In this document: one piece after another, positions 1 through 9,416 of the stretch
Numbering within the stretch: position 1 is the first letter of the stretch
How the letters are laid out: every line of letters begins with the position of its first letter
Origin: Rickettsia typhi
GTDB lineage: Bacteria; Pseudomonadota; Alphaproteobacteria; Rickettsiales; UBA1997
DNA: 35,442 nucleotides
Reading direction: 5' to 3'
NCBI GenBank assembly: GCA_945872855.1
Contig: CAMCAW010000011.1
Location: forward strand, 1 to 35,442
The notes under the pieces: generated by a model
Databases searched by the model: none
The model's input: the letters and a program-made list of their open reading frames with translations, nothing else
Told to the model about the DNA's origin: nothing
Made by a program: the position numbers and the translations under genes

Positions 1-2
1 CA

Positions 3-3000
3 TTATCGCCAGAGCCTAGAGCGGTGACGGTCTTAGAGAATCAGGTCCCTCCAACAAAGCCTAAACCCACGATAGCCTTAGAGGCTAATGCTGCCACAAC
101 CACAACCGACGCTCCAACTTCAAACCCAGCATTAACCCAAACCCCAAAACCATTCAAACACTTCACCCAAACCCAAAACTCACAACAACCGCCAAAAATA
201 AAACCAGAAAACATCAGCGAAATATTCTCACAAGAACAAAAATCGCAAAAACTCCCATCTCTATTATTTACAAACAAAGGAGAATCCTCTTCCTGCGCCA
301 ACCTCCTAATCGAATCTGCGCGCAAAGCAAAACCAGAACGCCCAATATTCTACATCGATTCACCAAAGCAAATCGACATCTTGAAGAAAGCGATAAAAAT
401 TATTGGTGAAGGCGAAGGCAGTGATAAGCTACCCGCAGAAATCTCCGAAAAAGGATTCCTCGCCGATTTCCTACAAGAAGCAGGACTCTACAACAATCAA
501 CAGCGCGATTCAAATAGCGTCACACTTGCTATTCCAAAACAATCCTCCACCCAAAACCACCCACCACTTCTAATAATAAACTGGTCAAACTTCACTCCCA
601 GACAAAGAACTTCTCTAAACACAATTCTCGATGATCGGCACCCCGCAATTGACGGAGCAAGCCTCGCAGAAGTAAAAGTAATCAGCATTTGCGATCAAAA
701 AATCAACGACGAATCTTTTGTTTCGCGCCACGCAAATCAATATCAAGCAGAGTTTAATTTGGGAGTAAAAGCATCAACAGCTAGCACTTCGCAAGTTAAT
801 GCTTCACAAGCCCAAGCCGCCACTTCGCAAAACGCAGCCAGCACAGCCACCACCCCACAAACCACCACCAACATCGACTTAAAAGGAGTCTCCGATTGGA
901 AACAGCAACTTTTTGGCCGAATATCCCTACAAAACAACCAAATCCTCTGGACAAAAAGCAGCTTCGTTCGTGATTTAGAAAGAGGCGTCACAAATTTTTC
1001 TATCAGCAATTGCTCTAACATTACCGAATTCAAAAAGTTTCTCGAACAAGCGCAAGCCTTTGGTTGCTTCGTTTATAACGGCTATAAAATTCCCCTAAAC
1101 GATGATTTTAAAATTGCACCAACAGCAAAAAATTTCGATTTTAACAAATTCGATCCAACAAAAATTGCTTTAATCCGCAATAAAACAATCGACGAAGTTG
1201 CTTTAGAATGCGAAATTATCAACACGCAAATCTTTGATTTTTTATTGCGCAAAAAAGAAATCTCTGCTTCTGGCGAATATTCAGAAAAACCCGGATTCAT
1301 CGAGCTTGCCAAAGAAAATCCCAACAAAGTTCTCAAGCTTTTTATCTCCTCAAATTTAACGCAGGCGCAGCTTTATTCACTTTTTTACGAAGCATCTGCA
1401 GCTAACATAAGTCTTGAATTAAGCTTTGCGCAAGGCGTTGCAACTCCCGATTATTTATCGCGTTTTGTTGTAAGTGCAAAAGACCAACTGCTTCCAGAAA
1501 ACAGAAAATCGATTGCAGCAAAAATTTATACTGCGGCAAATCCACGGTTGATTGAAGTTGAAGATTCGGCTTTAGTGGTAGACATCGAAGATTGCTCATT
1601 CCAAGACCTAATCAGCAGAATCTCCTACAAAATCAGCAGCGGCAGTGACAGTGGCAACACCTTCACCTTCTCAGAATCAAAAAGCGAGTTCGTAAAACAC
1701 TTAAAGCAAGGCCAACAAATTTGTTTGCGTGGTGAATTTAGCGAAGATTTATTGCAAATGCTGCAACCAATTCTTACCGAAGATTACGCAAAGAACCTCA
1801 CTCTAATCATTGAAAACAAAGACAACAAAGCTCACAAACTACTAGAGTTTCTAGGCAAAAAAGGCTACACAACCATACCAGAAAGGGCAGAAAATCCCGC
1901 TAGAGAATCTAAAATATCACCAGAAAATCACCAGCCATCTTGCGCAGATTTTGCAACCGCTACCGACGCAGAATTAATGACCGATGCCACAAATTTTAAA
2001 GACAGCAGAAAATCGAAATTCAAACAGTTACTAGAAAATAATGCCTTAATAGCTCTATATGGCGATGCTGGCGTTGGCAAAACATCTTTGGTTCACGAAG
2101 AAAAAAATCTCCATAAAGGTTTCGAAAATTTTGATAATTGGATTGCGCAAGGCGGAATTTTATTTCTCGATGAATCAAACATCATAGATTCGCATTTAAT
2201 AATGTTTGAGCCGCTAAAAGAAGGCGGAAATAAAAGAATATTTTACCAAGGAAAATTCTATCAATTAAACAAAGAACACCAAGTAGTTCTAGCCCTAAAC
2301 CCTCCAGAATATGGCGGCGGCAGAGCAGAACAAAAATTATCTTTAGAAGGAGGGCTTCCAACTTTTGCAATGCAACAATTGCCTGCGAGCTATATTTATT
2401 CTTTGTTAAAAACCGAGATTTTTGATAAAACAGCATTTGTAGATAATGCCCCAGTAAGAGATGAATTTCTGAAATTCTGCAAAGAAGAAATTGTTAAATA
2501 TCAAGATTTGATTAAGACAGATTCTAAGGAAAAAATTACTATTCGCGCTTTGCAAGAAAGCGCTTTAGGGTGGTTGACATTGAAGCTTGATGGCAAAGAA
2601 GTTCGCAAAGAAGCGTCGGAAGCAAAATTGGAAGCTGCTGCAATTGCTGCAAGATCAGCATCAGCATCCAAACAAAATTCCAACAAAAAATACCCTTACG
2701 CCAAAGACATCAAAACCCAAAACTTTGTTTCAACCGATGCCACAATCGCCATCGAAAACTCCCTAGGAAAATGCCTCGCCATTCGCCAAAAGCAATGCCA
2801 AGGCCAACTTCCGATTTGCGGCACAAATGGCGTTTTGTTTGAAGGTGCCTCTGGTATTGGCAAAAGTGCTCTAATCAAGGCCTATCTTGATCAAGCTCGC
2901 GAAGAAGAAGGTCGCGAATATTATAAGATCGATAGCAGCATGCCTTATGAAATTCAGAAACAAAAACTCGTCGAAGCCTTTAGAAAAGGCGCAATTTTAT

Positions 3001-3620
3001 GGATCGATGAGATTGATACTTGTATCAATAATGGCATTGAGCGGCTTTTAACTTCTGCGCTAAGCGGGCTTGATCCAGAGGGGTTGAATCATGATTCGAG
3101 TGCGGGTTCTGGTGAGGCGGTTGAATTTAATTTACAGCAAACTACTTCTAGCGCCAGTTCGCAACAAGTTGCCCCCAACGCTGGCTTCATGCTAGTCGCT
3201 AGCTCAAACGGCATCACGCAAGCTGGTCGTGCAGTTATTGGCCCTGCGATAAGAAGCCGCTTAGATTATTCTCGCCCTAGTGATTTGCAAGAATATGAAC
3301 AGAGTGATATTGAGAAAATAATTACGACTTGGGTTGTTGGAGATCGAGATAAAGACAAAAAAGGCGCCACATTAAGTGCGCAAGCGGCGAGAGAGGTAAG
3401 TGTTATAGCTAGAGAATATTTAGAGTTGCAGCAATCTGGTGGTGAGAATGCGATGAATGCAGGAAATTTGCGCATGTTACGAAGGTTTGTTGATGAGCAG
3501 AAGGAGCGGTTTGAGGTGGTGGAGAGAGCTGGTGAGTCTGTTGGCGGCGTTAAGGGGAGCAACAACGCTCGTGCTAGAGCCCTTACTTCTCTTTCGAAGG
3601 CTAGAAGTACTGATATTTAG
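3..3620 (+). CDS. Large AAA+ (AAA_5/midasin-like) ATPase, 5'-truncated by window edge
   Basis: The frame is open from base 3, so the GTG at 24 is probably not the true start and the N-terminus lies upstream. Numbering from that GTG (1198 aa), two P-loop modules are visible. Module 1 has Walker A GDAGVGKTS (680-688), Walker B ILFLDES (about 712-718) and a sensor-like VALNPPEYGGGR. Module 2 has Walker A GASGIGKS (941-948), Walker B AILWIDEID (990-998), sensor-1 LVASSNG and a PAIRSRLD arginine-finger-like motif. These resemble the AAA_5 (dynein-related/MoxR/midasin) group. The region before residue 250 contains LLIINWSNF followed by a sensor-like VKVISICDQ and may be a further, degenerate module. 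Low-complexity Ala/Ser/Thr/Gln linkers occur near 17-60, 250-287 and 1035-1055. There is no signal peptide in the visible part. Role unknown; a remodelling ATPase or a secreted effector are both possible. The ATPase assignment is firm, the function is not. Confidence 0.85.
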   Translation, partial: LSPEPRAVTVLENQVPPTKPKPTIALEANAATTTTDAPTSNPALTQTPKPFKHFTQTQNSQQPPKIKPENISEIFSQEQKSQKLPSLLFTNKGESSSCANLLIESARKAKPERPIFYIDSPKQIDILKKAIKIIGEGEGSDKLPAEISEKGFLADFLQEAGLYNNQQRDSNSVTLAIPKQSSTQNHPPLLIINWSNFTPRQRTSLNTILDDRHPAIDGASLAEVKVISICDQKINDESFVSRHANQYQAEFNLGVKASTASTSQVNASQAQAATSQNAASTATTPQTTTNIDLKGVSDWKQQLFGRISLQNNQILWTKSSFVRDLERGVTNFSISNCSNITEFKKFLEQAQAFGCFVYNGYKIPLNDDFKIAPTAKNFDFNKFDPTKIALIRNKTIDEVALECEIINTQIFDFLLRKKEISASGEYSEKPGFIELAKENPNKVLKLFISSNLTQAQLYSLFYEASAANISLELSFAQGVATPDYLSRFVVSAKDQLLPENRKSIAAKIYTAANPRLIEVEDSALVVDIEDCSFQDLISRISYKISSGSDSGNTFTFSESKSEFVKHLKQGQQICLRGEFSEDLLQMLQPILTEDYAKNLTLIIENKDNKAHKLLEFLGKKGYTTIPERAENPARESKISPENHQPSCADFATATDAELMTDATNFKDSRKSKFKQLLENNALIALYGDAGVGKTSLVHEEKNLHKGFENFDNWIAQGGILFLDESNIIDSHLIMFEPLKEGGNKRIFYQGKFYQLNKEHQVVLALNPPEYGGGRAEQKLSLEGGLPTFAMQQLPASYIYSLLKTEIFDKTAFVDNAPVRDEFLKFCKEEIVKYQDLIKTDSKEKITIRALQESALGWLTLKLDGKEVRKEASEAKLEAAAIAARSASASKQNSNKKYPYAKDIKTQNFVSTDATIAIENSLGKCLAIRQKQCQGQLPICGTNGVLFEGASGIGKSALIKAYLDQAREEEGREYYKIDSSMPYEIQKQKLVEAFRKGAILWIDEIDTCINNGIERLLTSALSGLDPEGLNHDSSAGSGEAVEFNLQQTTSSASSQQVAPNAGFMLVASSNGITQAGRAVIGPAIRSRLDYSRPSDLQEYEQSDIEKIITTWVVGDRDKDKKGATLSAQAAREVSVIAREYLELQQSGGENAMNAGNLRMLRRFVDEQKERFEVVERAGESVGGVKGSNNARARALTSLSKARSTDI

Positions 3621-3684
3621 GAGACAGATTCAAGAAGTCTACAAAAACATTAAACCTCCGCCACACAAGCCCAACAAAAAACAA

Positions 3685-6144
3685 CTAATAAATCCCACTC
3701 GGACTTGTTTTTTCTTCATTATTTTCACGCTGCCCGTCTTGCTGATCGCTACTGCCAGCAGTAGTATTCAATAAATTATCAACATCATCCGTAAGCTTAA
3801 AAGACTCGAAGAAAATATGATCTTTCGGCGTTGATGGCGTTGGGAATTTTCCTGTAGTGCGATCAATCTTCACAAATTTCACCGCATTAGGAATACGAAA
3901 CGGCGTTGATGGCGTGTCTTTTAGCGCCTGCTTCATGAAGTTGATAAAAATTGGCAAGGCTATAGAAGCGCCAGTTTCATCTCTTCCCAAGGTTTTTGGA
4001 TTATCGAAACCAACATAAACTCCTGCAATTAAATCTGGCGAGAAGCCAACAAACCACGAGTCGTAGGAGTTGTTGGTAGTGCCAGTTTTACCGCCAATAA
4101 TTCTGCCTACAGAACGTGCACGGCCAGCAGTGCCGCGTTCTACAACGCCTTGCATCATCGAAGTGATTTGGTAAGCGGTAGCGGGGTCAATCACTTGCTC
4201 TTTAGTTTCATCAAGCAATGGCAGAGCGTTCCCACTGGCTCCTTCAGCCACAATACACTCGCTGCACTTTCTTTGATCGCGGCGATAAATTGTGATGCCA
4301 TCGCGGTCTTGAATTTTCTCAATCATTGACGGCGCGATTTTTTTGCCACCATTAATCATCATCGAATAAGCAGTAACCAAGCGCATCATCGAGGTTTCGG
4401 TTGAGCCCAAAACCAACGAATAAATTTTTGCTGGATCGTCATTCACACCCAATCTTTTTACAACATCGACAACTTTATCGATACCAACCTGATCTGCCAT
4501 GCGAACAGTAGTAACGTTGCGTGAGGTTTCTAATCCTGTGCGTAAAGTGGTTGGACCATAAAATTCACCAGAATAATTCGATGGATTATAAGATGGCAAA
4601 CCAATGCCCTGATTGAGCGAAATCGGTTCGTCCATAATGATTGTTGCTGGCGTCATGCCATTTTCTAGCGCCGCAACATAGCCGAAAGTTTTCATCGTTG
4701 AACCAGGTTGGCGCATTGCCTGCGTAGCTCGGTTGAACTGGTTTGGCGAATCAACATAGCCGCCCATCATGGCGAGAACCCTTCCTGTGTGCGGGTCCAT
4801 CGCCAAAAATGCGCCATTAACTTCGGGAATTTGGCGCAAAATATATGCATCGCCCTTCACTCCCTTCTCCACCAAAATCACATCGCCAACCGCAAAAACG
4901 TCGGAGATTTTTTTGATAACAGGCCCAATACTATCAGTGTTTATATGCTTTCTCGCCCATTTAACCGAAGCTAAATCTATCGAGCCAATCGCACCAAATT
5001 CTGTGCCAATAGTAGCCGAATTTGGCGATAGTGAAAGCACCACAGCTTTTTCCCAACTCTCTTTATATAATTTTTTTGGATCAAATTTTTTGAGATCGTC
5101 TTGCCAAACTCCCGCAGCATCGATTGTTTTGAGCGGCCCGCGATAGCCGTGCTTTTGATCATATTCTTCAATGCCTTCATTAAAGGCTTTAGAGGCAATT
5201 TTTTGCAAGCGCGAATCTAGTGTTGTGCGCACCACAATTCCGCTTTCAAAAACATTATCAGAGCCGTAGAGCTGTGTCAGGTCTTTCTTCACGCTATCGG
5301 CAAAAAAGTTGGCACGAGTAATATCGCCGTCTTCTTCATTTTTAATTTTAAGAGTAATAGGATTTTCTTTAGCCTTCGCAGCCTCTTCCTCAGTGATATA
5401 GCCTTCTGTATGCATGCGCTCAATTACCCAGTCGCGACGCCATTTTGCCTTCTCAATATTTTTGCGCGGATCAAGTTTAGATGGCGCTTTTGGCAAGGTT
5501 GCCAACAACGCATCTTCTTCGATGCTTAATTCATCAATCGATTTATCGAAATAAACTTGTGCTGCAGCCGCCACGCCGTAAGCGCCAGAGCCTAGGTAAA
5601 TTTGGTTTAAATAAAGTTCGAGAATTTTATCTTTCGAAAAAGTTTTGGTCATGCGATAGGCCAAAATCGCCTCTTTAACTTTGCGCTCAATTGTTCTTTC
5701 GCGCGTTAAAAGGAAATTTTTAACAACCTGTTGAGTGATAGTAGAAGCGCCTCCGAGACTCTCTTCACCTTTAACAACAGCAAGAGCATTATTAACTGAG
5801 GCGCGAAAAATCGCCATAAAATCGATGCCCGAATTTTTGTAAAAATTCGAATCTTCAGCAGAAATAAAGGCGTTAATTAGATGTTTTGGGATTAAATCAA
5901 AAGGAACAAAAATGCGTTTTTCTTTAGAATATTCTGTGATCAAACTGCCATCGGCCGCATAAAGACGGGTTGTTATGATTGGTGAATAATTTTTTAATTG
6001 CTCATAATCAGGAAGATTTTCGCTATTTTTTTTGAAAAATAAAAAACCTGCAAGACCAAGTAAAAAAACAAAAATCGTGCCAAAAACGACTATAAAATTT
6101 AGAGTTTTTTTCATTGAGGGAGAGCTTGGTTTATGCTTTTTCAT
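3685..6144 (-). CDS. mrcA: Bifunctional penicillin-binding protein 1A
   Basis: Class A PBP of 819 aa that polymerises glycan strands and cross-links peptides in the periplasm, anchored by one N-terminal membrane helix (about residues 13-35, after a short Lys-rich cytoplasmic tail). The GT51 transglycosylase domain shows the catalytic-Glu motif SAEDSNFY, then GGASTITQQVVKNFLL and RKVKEAILA. The transpeptidase domain has the nucleophile motif STMK (near residue 480), an SRN triad element in LETSRNVTT, and GGKTGTT near 683. The tail is Gln/Glu/Asn-rich and disordered. Length is typical for alphaproteobacterial PBP1a. It lies 53 bp downstream of an amidase gene on the same strand, an arrangement familiar from other alphaproteobacteria, and converges with the AAA+ gene. 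All catalytic motifs are intact. Confidence 0.95.
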   Translation of the reverse strand: MKKHKPSSPSMKKTLNFIVVFGTIFVFLLGLAGFLFFKKNSENLPDYEQLKNYSPIITTRLYAADGSLITEYSKEKRIFVPFDLIPKHLINAFISAEDSNFYKNSGIDFMAIFRASVNNALAVVKGEESLGGASTITQQVVKNFLLTRERTIERKVKEAILAYRMTKTFSKDKILELYLNQIYLGSGAYGVAAAAQVYFDKSIDELSIEEDALLATLPKAPSKLDPRKNIEKAKWRRDWVIERMHTEGYITEEEAAKAKENPITLKIKNEEDGDITRANFFADSVKKDLTQLYGSDNVFESGIVVRTTLDSRLQKIASKAFNEGIEEYDQKHGYRGPLKTIDAAGVWQDDLKKFDPKKLYKESWEKAVVLSLSPNSATIGTEFGAIGSIDLASVKWARKHINTDSIGPVIKKISDVFAVGDVILVEKGVKGDAYILRQIPEVNGAFLAMDPHTGRVLAMMGGYVDSPNQFNRATQAMRQPGSTMKTFGYVAALENGMTPATIIMDEPISLNQGIGLPSYNPSNYSGEFYGPTTLRTGLETSRNVTTVRMADQVGIDKVVDVVKRLGVNDDPAKIYSLVLGSTETSMMRLVTAYSMMINGGKKIAPSMIEKIQDRDGITIYRRDQRKCSECIVAEGASGNALPLLDETKEQVIDPATAYQITSMMQGVVERGTAGRARSVGRIIGGKTGTTNNSYDSWFVGFSPDLIAGVYVGFDNPKTLGRDETGASIALPIFINFMKQALKDTPSTPFRIPNAVKFVKIDRTTGKFPTPSTPKDHIFFESFKLTDDVDNLLNTTAGSSDQQDGQRENNEEKTSPSGIY

Positions 6145-6197
6145 TCAGTCTAATTTTGAAATTCTATTAATGTTTTGATTTCGCCTTACTGTTACTC

Positions 6198-7487
6198 TTA
6201 TTTATTCACTTTAAAATATTCATCAATTGCGTCAACTAAACCTTTTACGATATTACGTTTATGCATCATGCTGTTAAGGCTAATTTCCTCATCTCTATTC
6301 GATAAATAGCCAAGTTCAATCAAAATTGAAGTCATGTCTGGGGCTGTTAAAACCGCGAAACCAGCGAATCTATGCGTGTTATGCAAAATCTCTACCCCCG
6401 AATTTTGCACCGATTTTATCGCAATATTGGCAAATTGCGACGAGCTGTTCATAGAGCTACGCTGCGACAAATCGATCAATGTTTTTAAGATATCACCACT
6501 GGTATCGCCAAAATTTACACCCGCAATAATATCAGCTCTATTTTCTTTTTGCGCCAACAATTCTGCTTGCTTATCTGATGACTTCTCCGACAAAGTATAG
6601 ATTGAAAAGCCAGAAACATTGCTATCGGCGGCAGAATTTGCATGAAGCGAAATAAATAGATCAGCATTGAGTCGGCGCGCCTTTTCTACGCGACGTTTTA
6701 GCGGCACAAATTCATCGGCATCGCGAATTAAATAAACTTTGTAATTCTTGCTAAGCATCAAATGTTTACCCAATTCGCGCGCATAAGAAAGCGTGATGAT
6801 TTTTTCTTTGGTGCGCGCATAATCGCCAATGGTTCCGGGGTCTTTTCCGCCATGGCCCGCATCTATCGCAATAATCGGGATTTTTTTCGGCGCATTTTTG
6901 ACAACATATTTTACTTCGTCATTTTTTATAGCGCCGCCGTTAAGTGAAGTTGACGAATCGCTAGTAACTGTTTCTATTAAATTTTCTAACTGCTTACTAT
7001 CAATAACCGCCAAAACCTTTGGCGCCGTAGAGCTGCCAGCACTAGAAATTTCTTCATTTATTGGTGGAACAGAATTTTCGGAAGGAATTTTAGCAGAAAC
7101 CTGAGGGGTAATTTTTACCACAATCTTGCCTAAATTTTCTTTTTTTAATTTCTGAAATACCGAACTATCAACACGAATCTTCCCTCTCAAATCAAAAACC
7201 AAACGCAAAATATTTTGCACTTTACTTTGCCTAAAACCAGAGATGAAGCTAGGAAAGCGAGGCTTCGCAGCCTTTTCATCAAATTCTGCCTTAGCAATAT
7301 CGACAACTAAACGCTCGGGATTGCGCAAAATATACACTTTAAATTCTGCTTTTTTATCGATTGCAATTTCAATATTTTGCTTGCTGCTGAAGCTTATATT
7401 TTTAACGGTAGCGGCTTTAGCCAGCGCATAGCAAGGGCTTGCGAGGGTTATACAAAATATTATTAGTAATTTTTTGTAAAAATTCAT
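6198..7487 (-). CDS. amiC: N-acetylmuramoyl-L-alanine amidase (AMIN + Amidase_3)
   Basis: Periplasmic zinc amidase (429 aa) that cuts the amide bond between MurNAc and the stem peptide, used in daughter-cell separation. It starts with a signal peptide (MNFYKKLLIIFCITLASPCYALA). An AMIN-like region (about 28-125) follows, with FKVYILRNPERLVVDI and a later LRLVFDLRG; such domains target amidases to peptidoglycan or the septum. A variable linker leads to Amidase_3 (about 203-427), with zinc-ligand motifs IDAGHGGKDPG (near 207-217), the SLHANSA histidine and ILIELGYLSN with the catalytic glutamate. It sits between two class A PBP genes on the same strand, which suggests a peptidoglycan remodelling cluster. 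The symbol amiC is by architecture; it could equally be called AmiA/B-type. Confidence 0.92.
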   Translation of the reverse strand: MNFYKKLLIIFCITLASPCYALAKAATVKNISFSSKQNIEIAIDKKAEFKVYILRNPERLVVDIAKAEFDEKAAKPRFPSFISGFRQSKVQNILRLVFDLRGKIRVDSSVFQKLKKENLGKIVVKITPQVSAKIPSENSVPPINEEISSAGSSTAPKVLAVIDSKQLENLIETVTSDSSTSLNGGAIKNDEVKYVVKNAPKKIPIIAIDAGHGGKDPGTIGDYARTKEKIITLSYARELGKHLMLSKNYKVYLIRDADEFVPLKRRVEKARRLNADLFISLHANSAADSNVSGFSIYTLSEKSSDKQAELLAQKENRADIIAGVNFGDTSGDILKTLIDLSQRSSMNSSSQFANIAIKSVQNSGVEILHNTHRFAGFAVLTAPDMTSILIELGYLSNRDEEISLNSMMHKRNIVKGLVDAIDEYFKVNK

Positions 7488-7599
7488 GCAAATATTTATT
7501 GTAAAAAATATGTAAAACTCACCTTGTTTTTATAAACTTATACACTGATTTTTTTATTTTAACAGAAAATGAACTGAATGTTTTTGCATATTGCGCGCA

Positions 7600-9348
7600 C
7601 TACAGCCCCTTAAGAATTAAAGCGAATAACTCTGCCGGCAAAGACCCGCCAGTAATTTTTTTCGTTGAAGAATTATCGTCATTTCCAATCCAAACTCCAA
7701 TCACATAATCATCGTCAAACCCAACAAACCAAGCATCGCGAAAGTTTTGACTAGTGCCAGTTTTGCCAAAAACTTCCGAAGAAATATTGGCCTTGCGCCC
7801 TGTCCCGTCTACAACAACAGCCCGCAAAATTTCTCGCGCATATTCTTGAGTTTCTACAGATAAAACTGCTGGCAGACCAGAAGATTCGCGCCTATAGAGC
7901 TCGTTACCCTTATCATCTTTTATTGCAGAAATTGCGTATGGAATCACTGGTTTTGCATCGTTAGCAATGCTGGCAAAGGCCGCGGTTAACTCATATAAAC
8001 TAACCTCGCTAGTGCCAAGCGCAATCGTTAAATCATTTTTATTAATTGCCGATGTAACGCCTAGTTTATTGGCCATATCAACTATTTCTTGACGCTTGAT
8101 TTTTTGCGCTAATTGAATTGAAACCGAGTTAAGAGAATTTGCAAAGGCAGTTTTTAAATCAACTTTGCCGAAATACTTTCCCTCATAATTATCTGGCAAC
8201 CACGCGCCAATATTGACTTTCTTATCTTCAAAAATATCGCTCGGCTTAAAGCCATTTTCAAACGCAGCTAGATAAACAAAGGTTTTAAACACCGATCCCG
8301 CCTGTCTTTTAGCGAAAACAGCGCGATTATATTGACTTTTCTGATAGTCTTTGCCGCCAATCATACCAAGGATCGCGCCCTCTTTATTCATAATGACAAC
8401 CGCAATTTGCGACTTGCTAATTTTTTTCGCATTAGCAACCACAAACTTGCTCACAGACTCTTCTAGCGCGGCCTGAACCTTCTCATCTAAAGTTGTATTA
8501 ATTGAAATAAGTTTTTTATCGAGGTCTTTTTTAGCTAAAAATTCACCAAATTGATCATGGATAAAATCAGCAAAATAGAGCTTCTGCGAGCTATTGGTTT
8601 TAAAAGAAATATCTTTATTAATTTCTTTCACATTTTTTTCACTTAAAAATCCCGATTTAATCATGCCGCTTATAACCACGCTAGTTCTGCTCTCGGCCGA
8701 GTTTTGGTTGTTTTTTGGCGATAATCTTGAGGGCGCTTTTAGCAACCCCGCAAGAAGCGCGGCCTCGTTCAAATCAATGTCTGACACCGATTTTCCGAAA
8801 TAAAATTTTGCCGCCGCCGCAACGCCATAATTGCCAGACCCAAAATAAGCGCGGTTAAGATAAATAGTGATAATTTGCTCTTTGGTAAAGCGCCGCTCTA
8901 GCTGCAAGGCTAAAATCACTTCTTGAATTTTTCGCTGCAAAGTGCGATCTGGATTGAGAAATAAAAGCTTGGCGAGCTGCTGGGTGATTGTGCTGCCGCC
9001 CTGCACTATGTGACCAGCCTTGTGATTTGCGTAAGAAGCACGAATTATTGCAAGAATATCAACGCCAAAATGGTTAAAAAATTTGCGATCTTCGGTGGCT
9101 ATAACCGCGTTAATCAAGTGTTGCGGCAGTTCATAGAATTGCACCTCATCATAATAAATATCGCCAAAATTTGTGATGCGATCATTGTTAGAAAAATTAA
9201 TTTGCACGATTTGTTTATCGCTTTTACGATCGAGATTTTCGATATCTGGCAAGCCTTGGCAATAATAGACGATTACAATTCCAGCGGCGATTGAAGCAAG
9301 AGCGACAAGGATTAAGCCCCATTTTATAATGAATTTTACTATTGGCAT
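7600..9348 (-). CDS. Second bifunctional class A PBP (short PBP1 family)
   Basis: A 582-aa class A penicillin-binding protein, shorter than the 819-aa PBP1a nearby. It has one N-terminal transmembrane helix (about 6-30) followed by a GT51 domain with ATEDRKFFNHFGVD, GGSTITQQLAKLLFL and RKIQEVILALQLERRF. The transpeptidase domain has AGSVFKTF (SxxK, Ser near 350), FANSLNSVS (SxN) and FGKTGTSQNF (KTG, near 526), so both activities look intact. It lacks the extra insert between GT and TP domains seen in the larger PBP1a. It probably builds peptidoglycan alongside the neighbouring PBP1a. The 68-bp gap upstream is divergent with pabC and should hold promoters for both. It could be called PBP1A-, 1B- or 1C-like; motifs alone do not decide. 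Confidence 0.92.
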   Translation of the reverse strand: MPIVKFIIKWGLILVALASIAAGIVIVYYCQGLPDIENLDRKSDKQIVQINFSNNDRITNFGDIYYDEVQFYELPQHLINAVIATEDRKFFNHFGVDILAIIRASYANHKAGHIVQGGSTITQQLAKLLFLNPDRTLQRKIQEVILALQLERRFTKEQIITIYLNRAYFGSGNYGVAAAAKFYFGKSVSDIDLNEAALLAGLLKAPSRLSPKNNQNSAESRTSVVISGMIKSGFLSEKNVKEINKDISFKTNSSQKLYFADFIHDQFGEFLAKKDLDKKLISINTTLDEKVQAALEESVSKFVVANAKKISKSQIAVVIMNKEGAILGMIGGKDYQKSQYNRAVFAKRQAGSVFKTFVYLAAFENGFKPSDIFEDKKVNIGAWLPDNYEGKYFGKVDLKTAFANSLNSVSIQLAQKIKRQEIVDMANKLGVTSAINKNDLTIALGTSEVSLYELTAAFASIANDAKPVIPYAISAIKDDKGNELYRRESSGLPAVLSVETQEYAREILRAVVVDGTGRKANISSEVFGKTGTSQNFRDAWFVGFDDDYVIGVWIGNDDNSSTKKITGGSLPAELFALILKGL

Positions 9349-9416
9349 CTTTGATTGAATGGGTAAACTTTACTTATTAATTATAGAACTTCATTTGGTT
9401 AAACAATTTTTTATTT

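Noticed and set aside
3457-3774. 105-aa plus-strand ORF overlapping the end of the AAA+ gene
   Set aside because: It is an out-of-frame shadow of the AAA+ gene and of the convergent PBP1a end; composition (Leu/Arg-rich, no family motif) looks non-coding.
4708-5146. Antisense ORFs within the PBP1a gene
   Set aside because: Shadows of a well-supported gene, with no recognisable motif or start signal.
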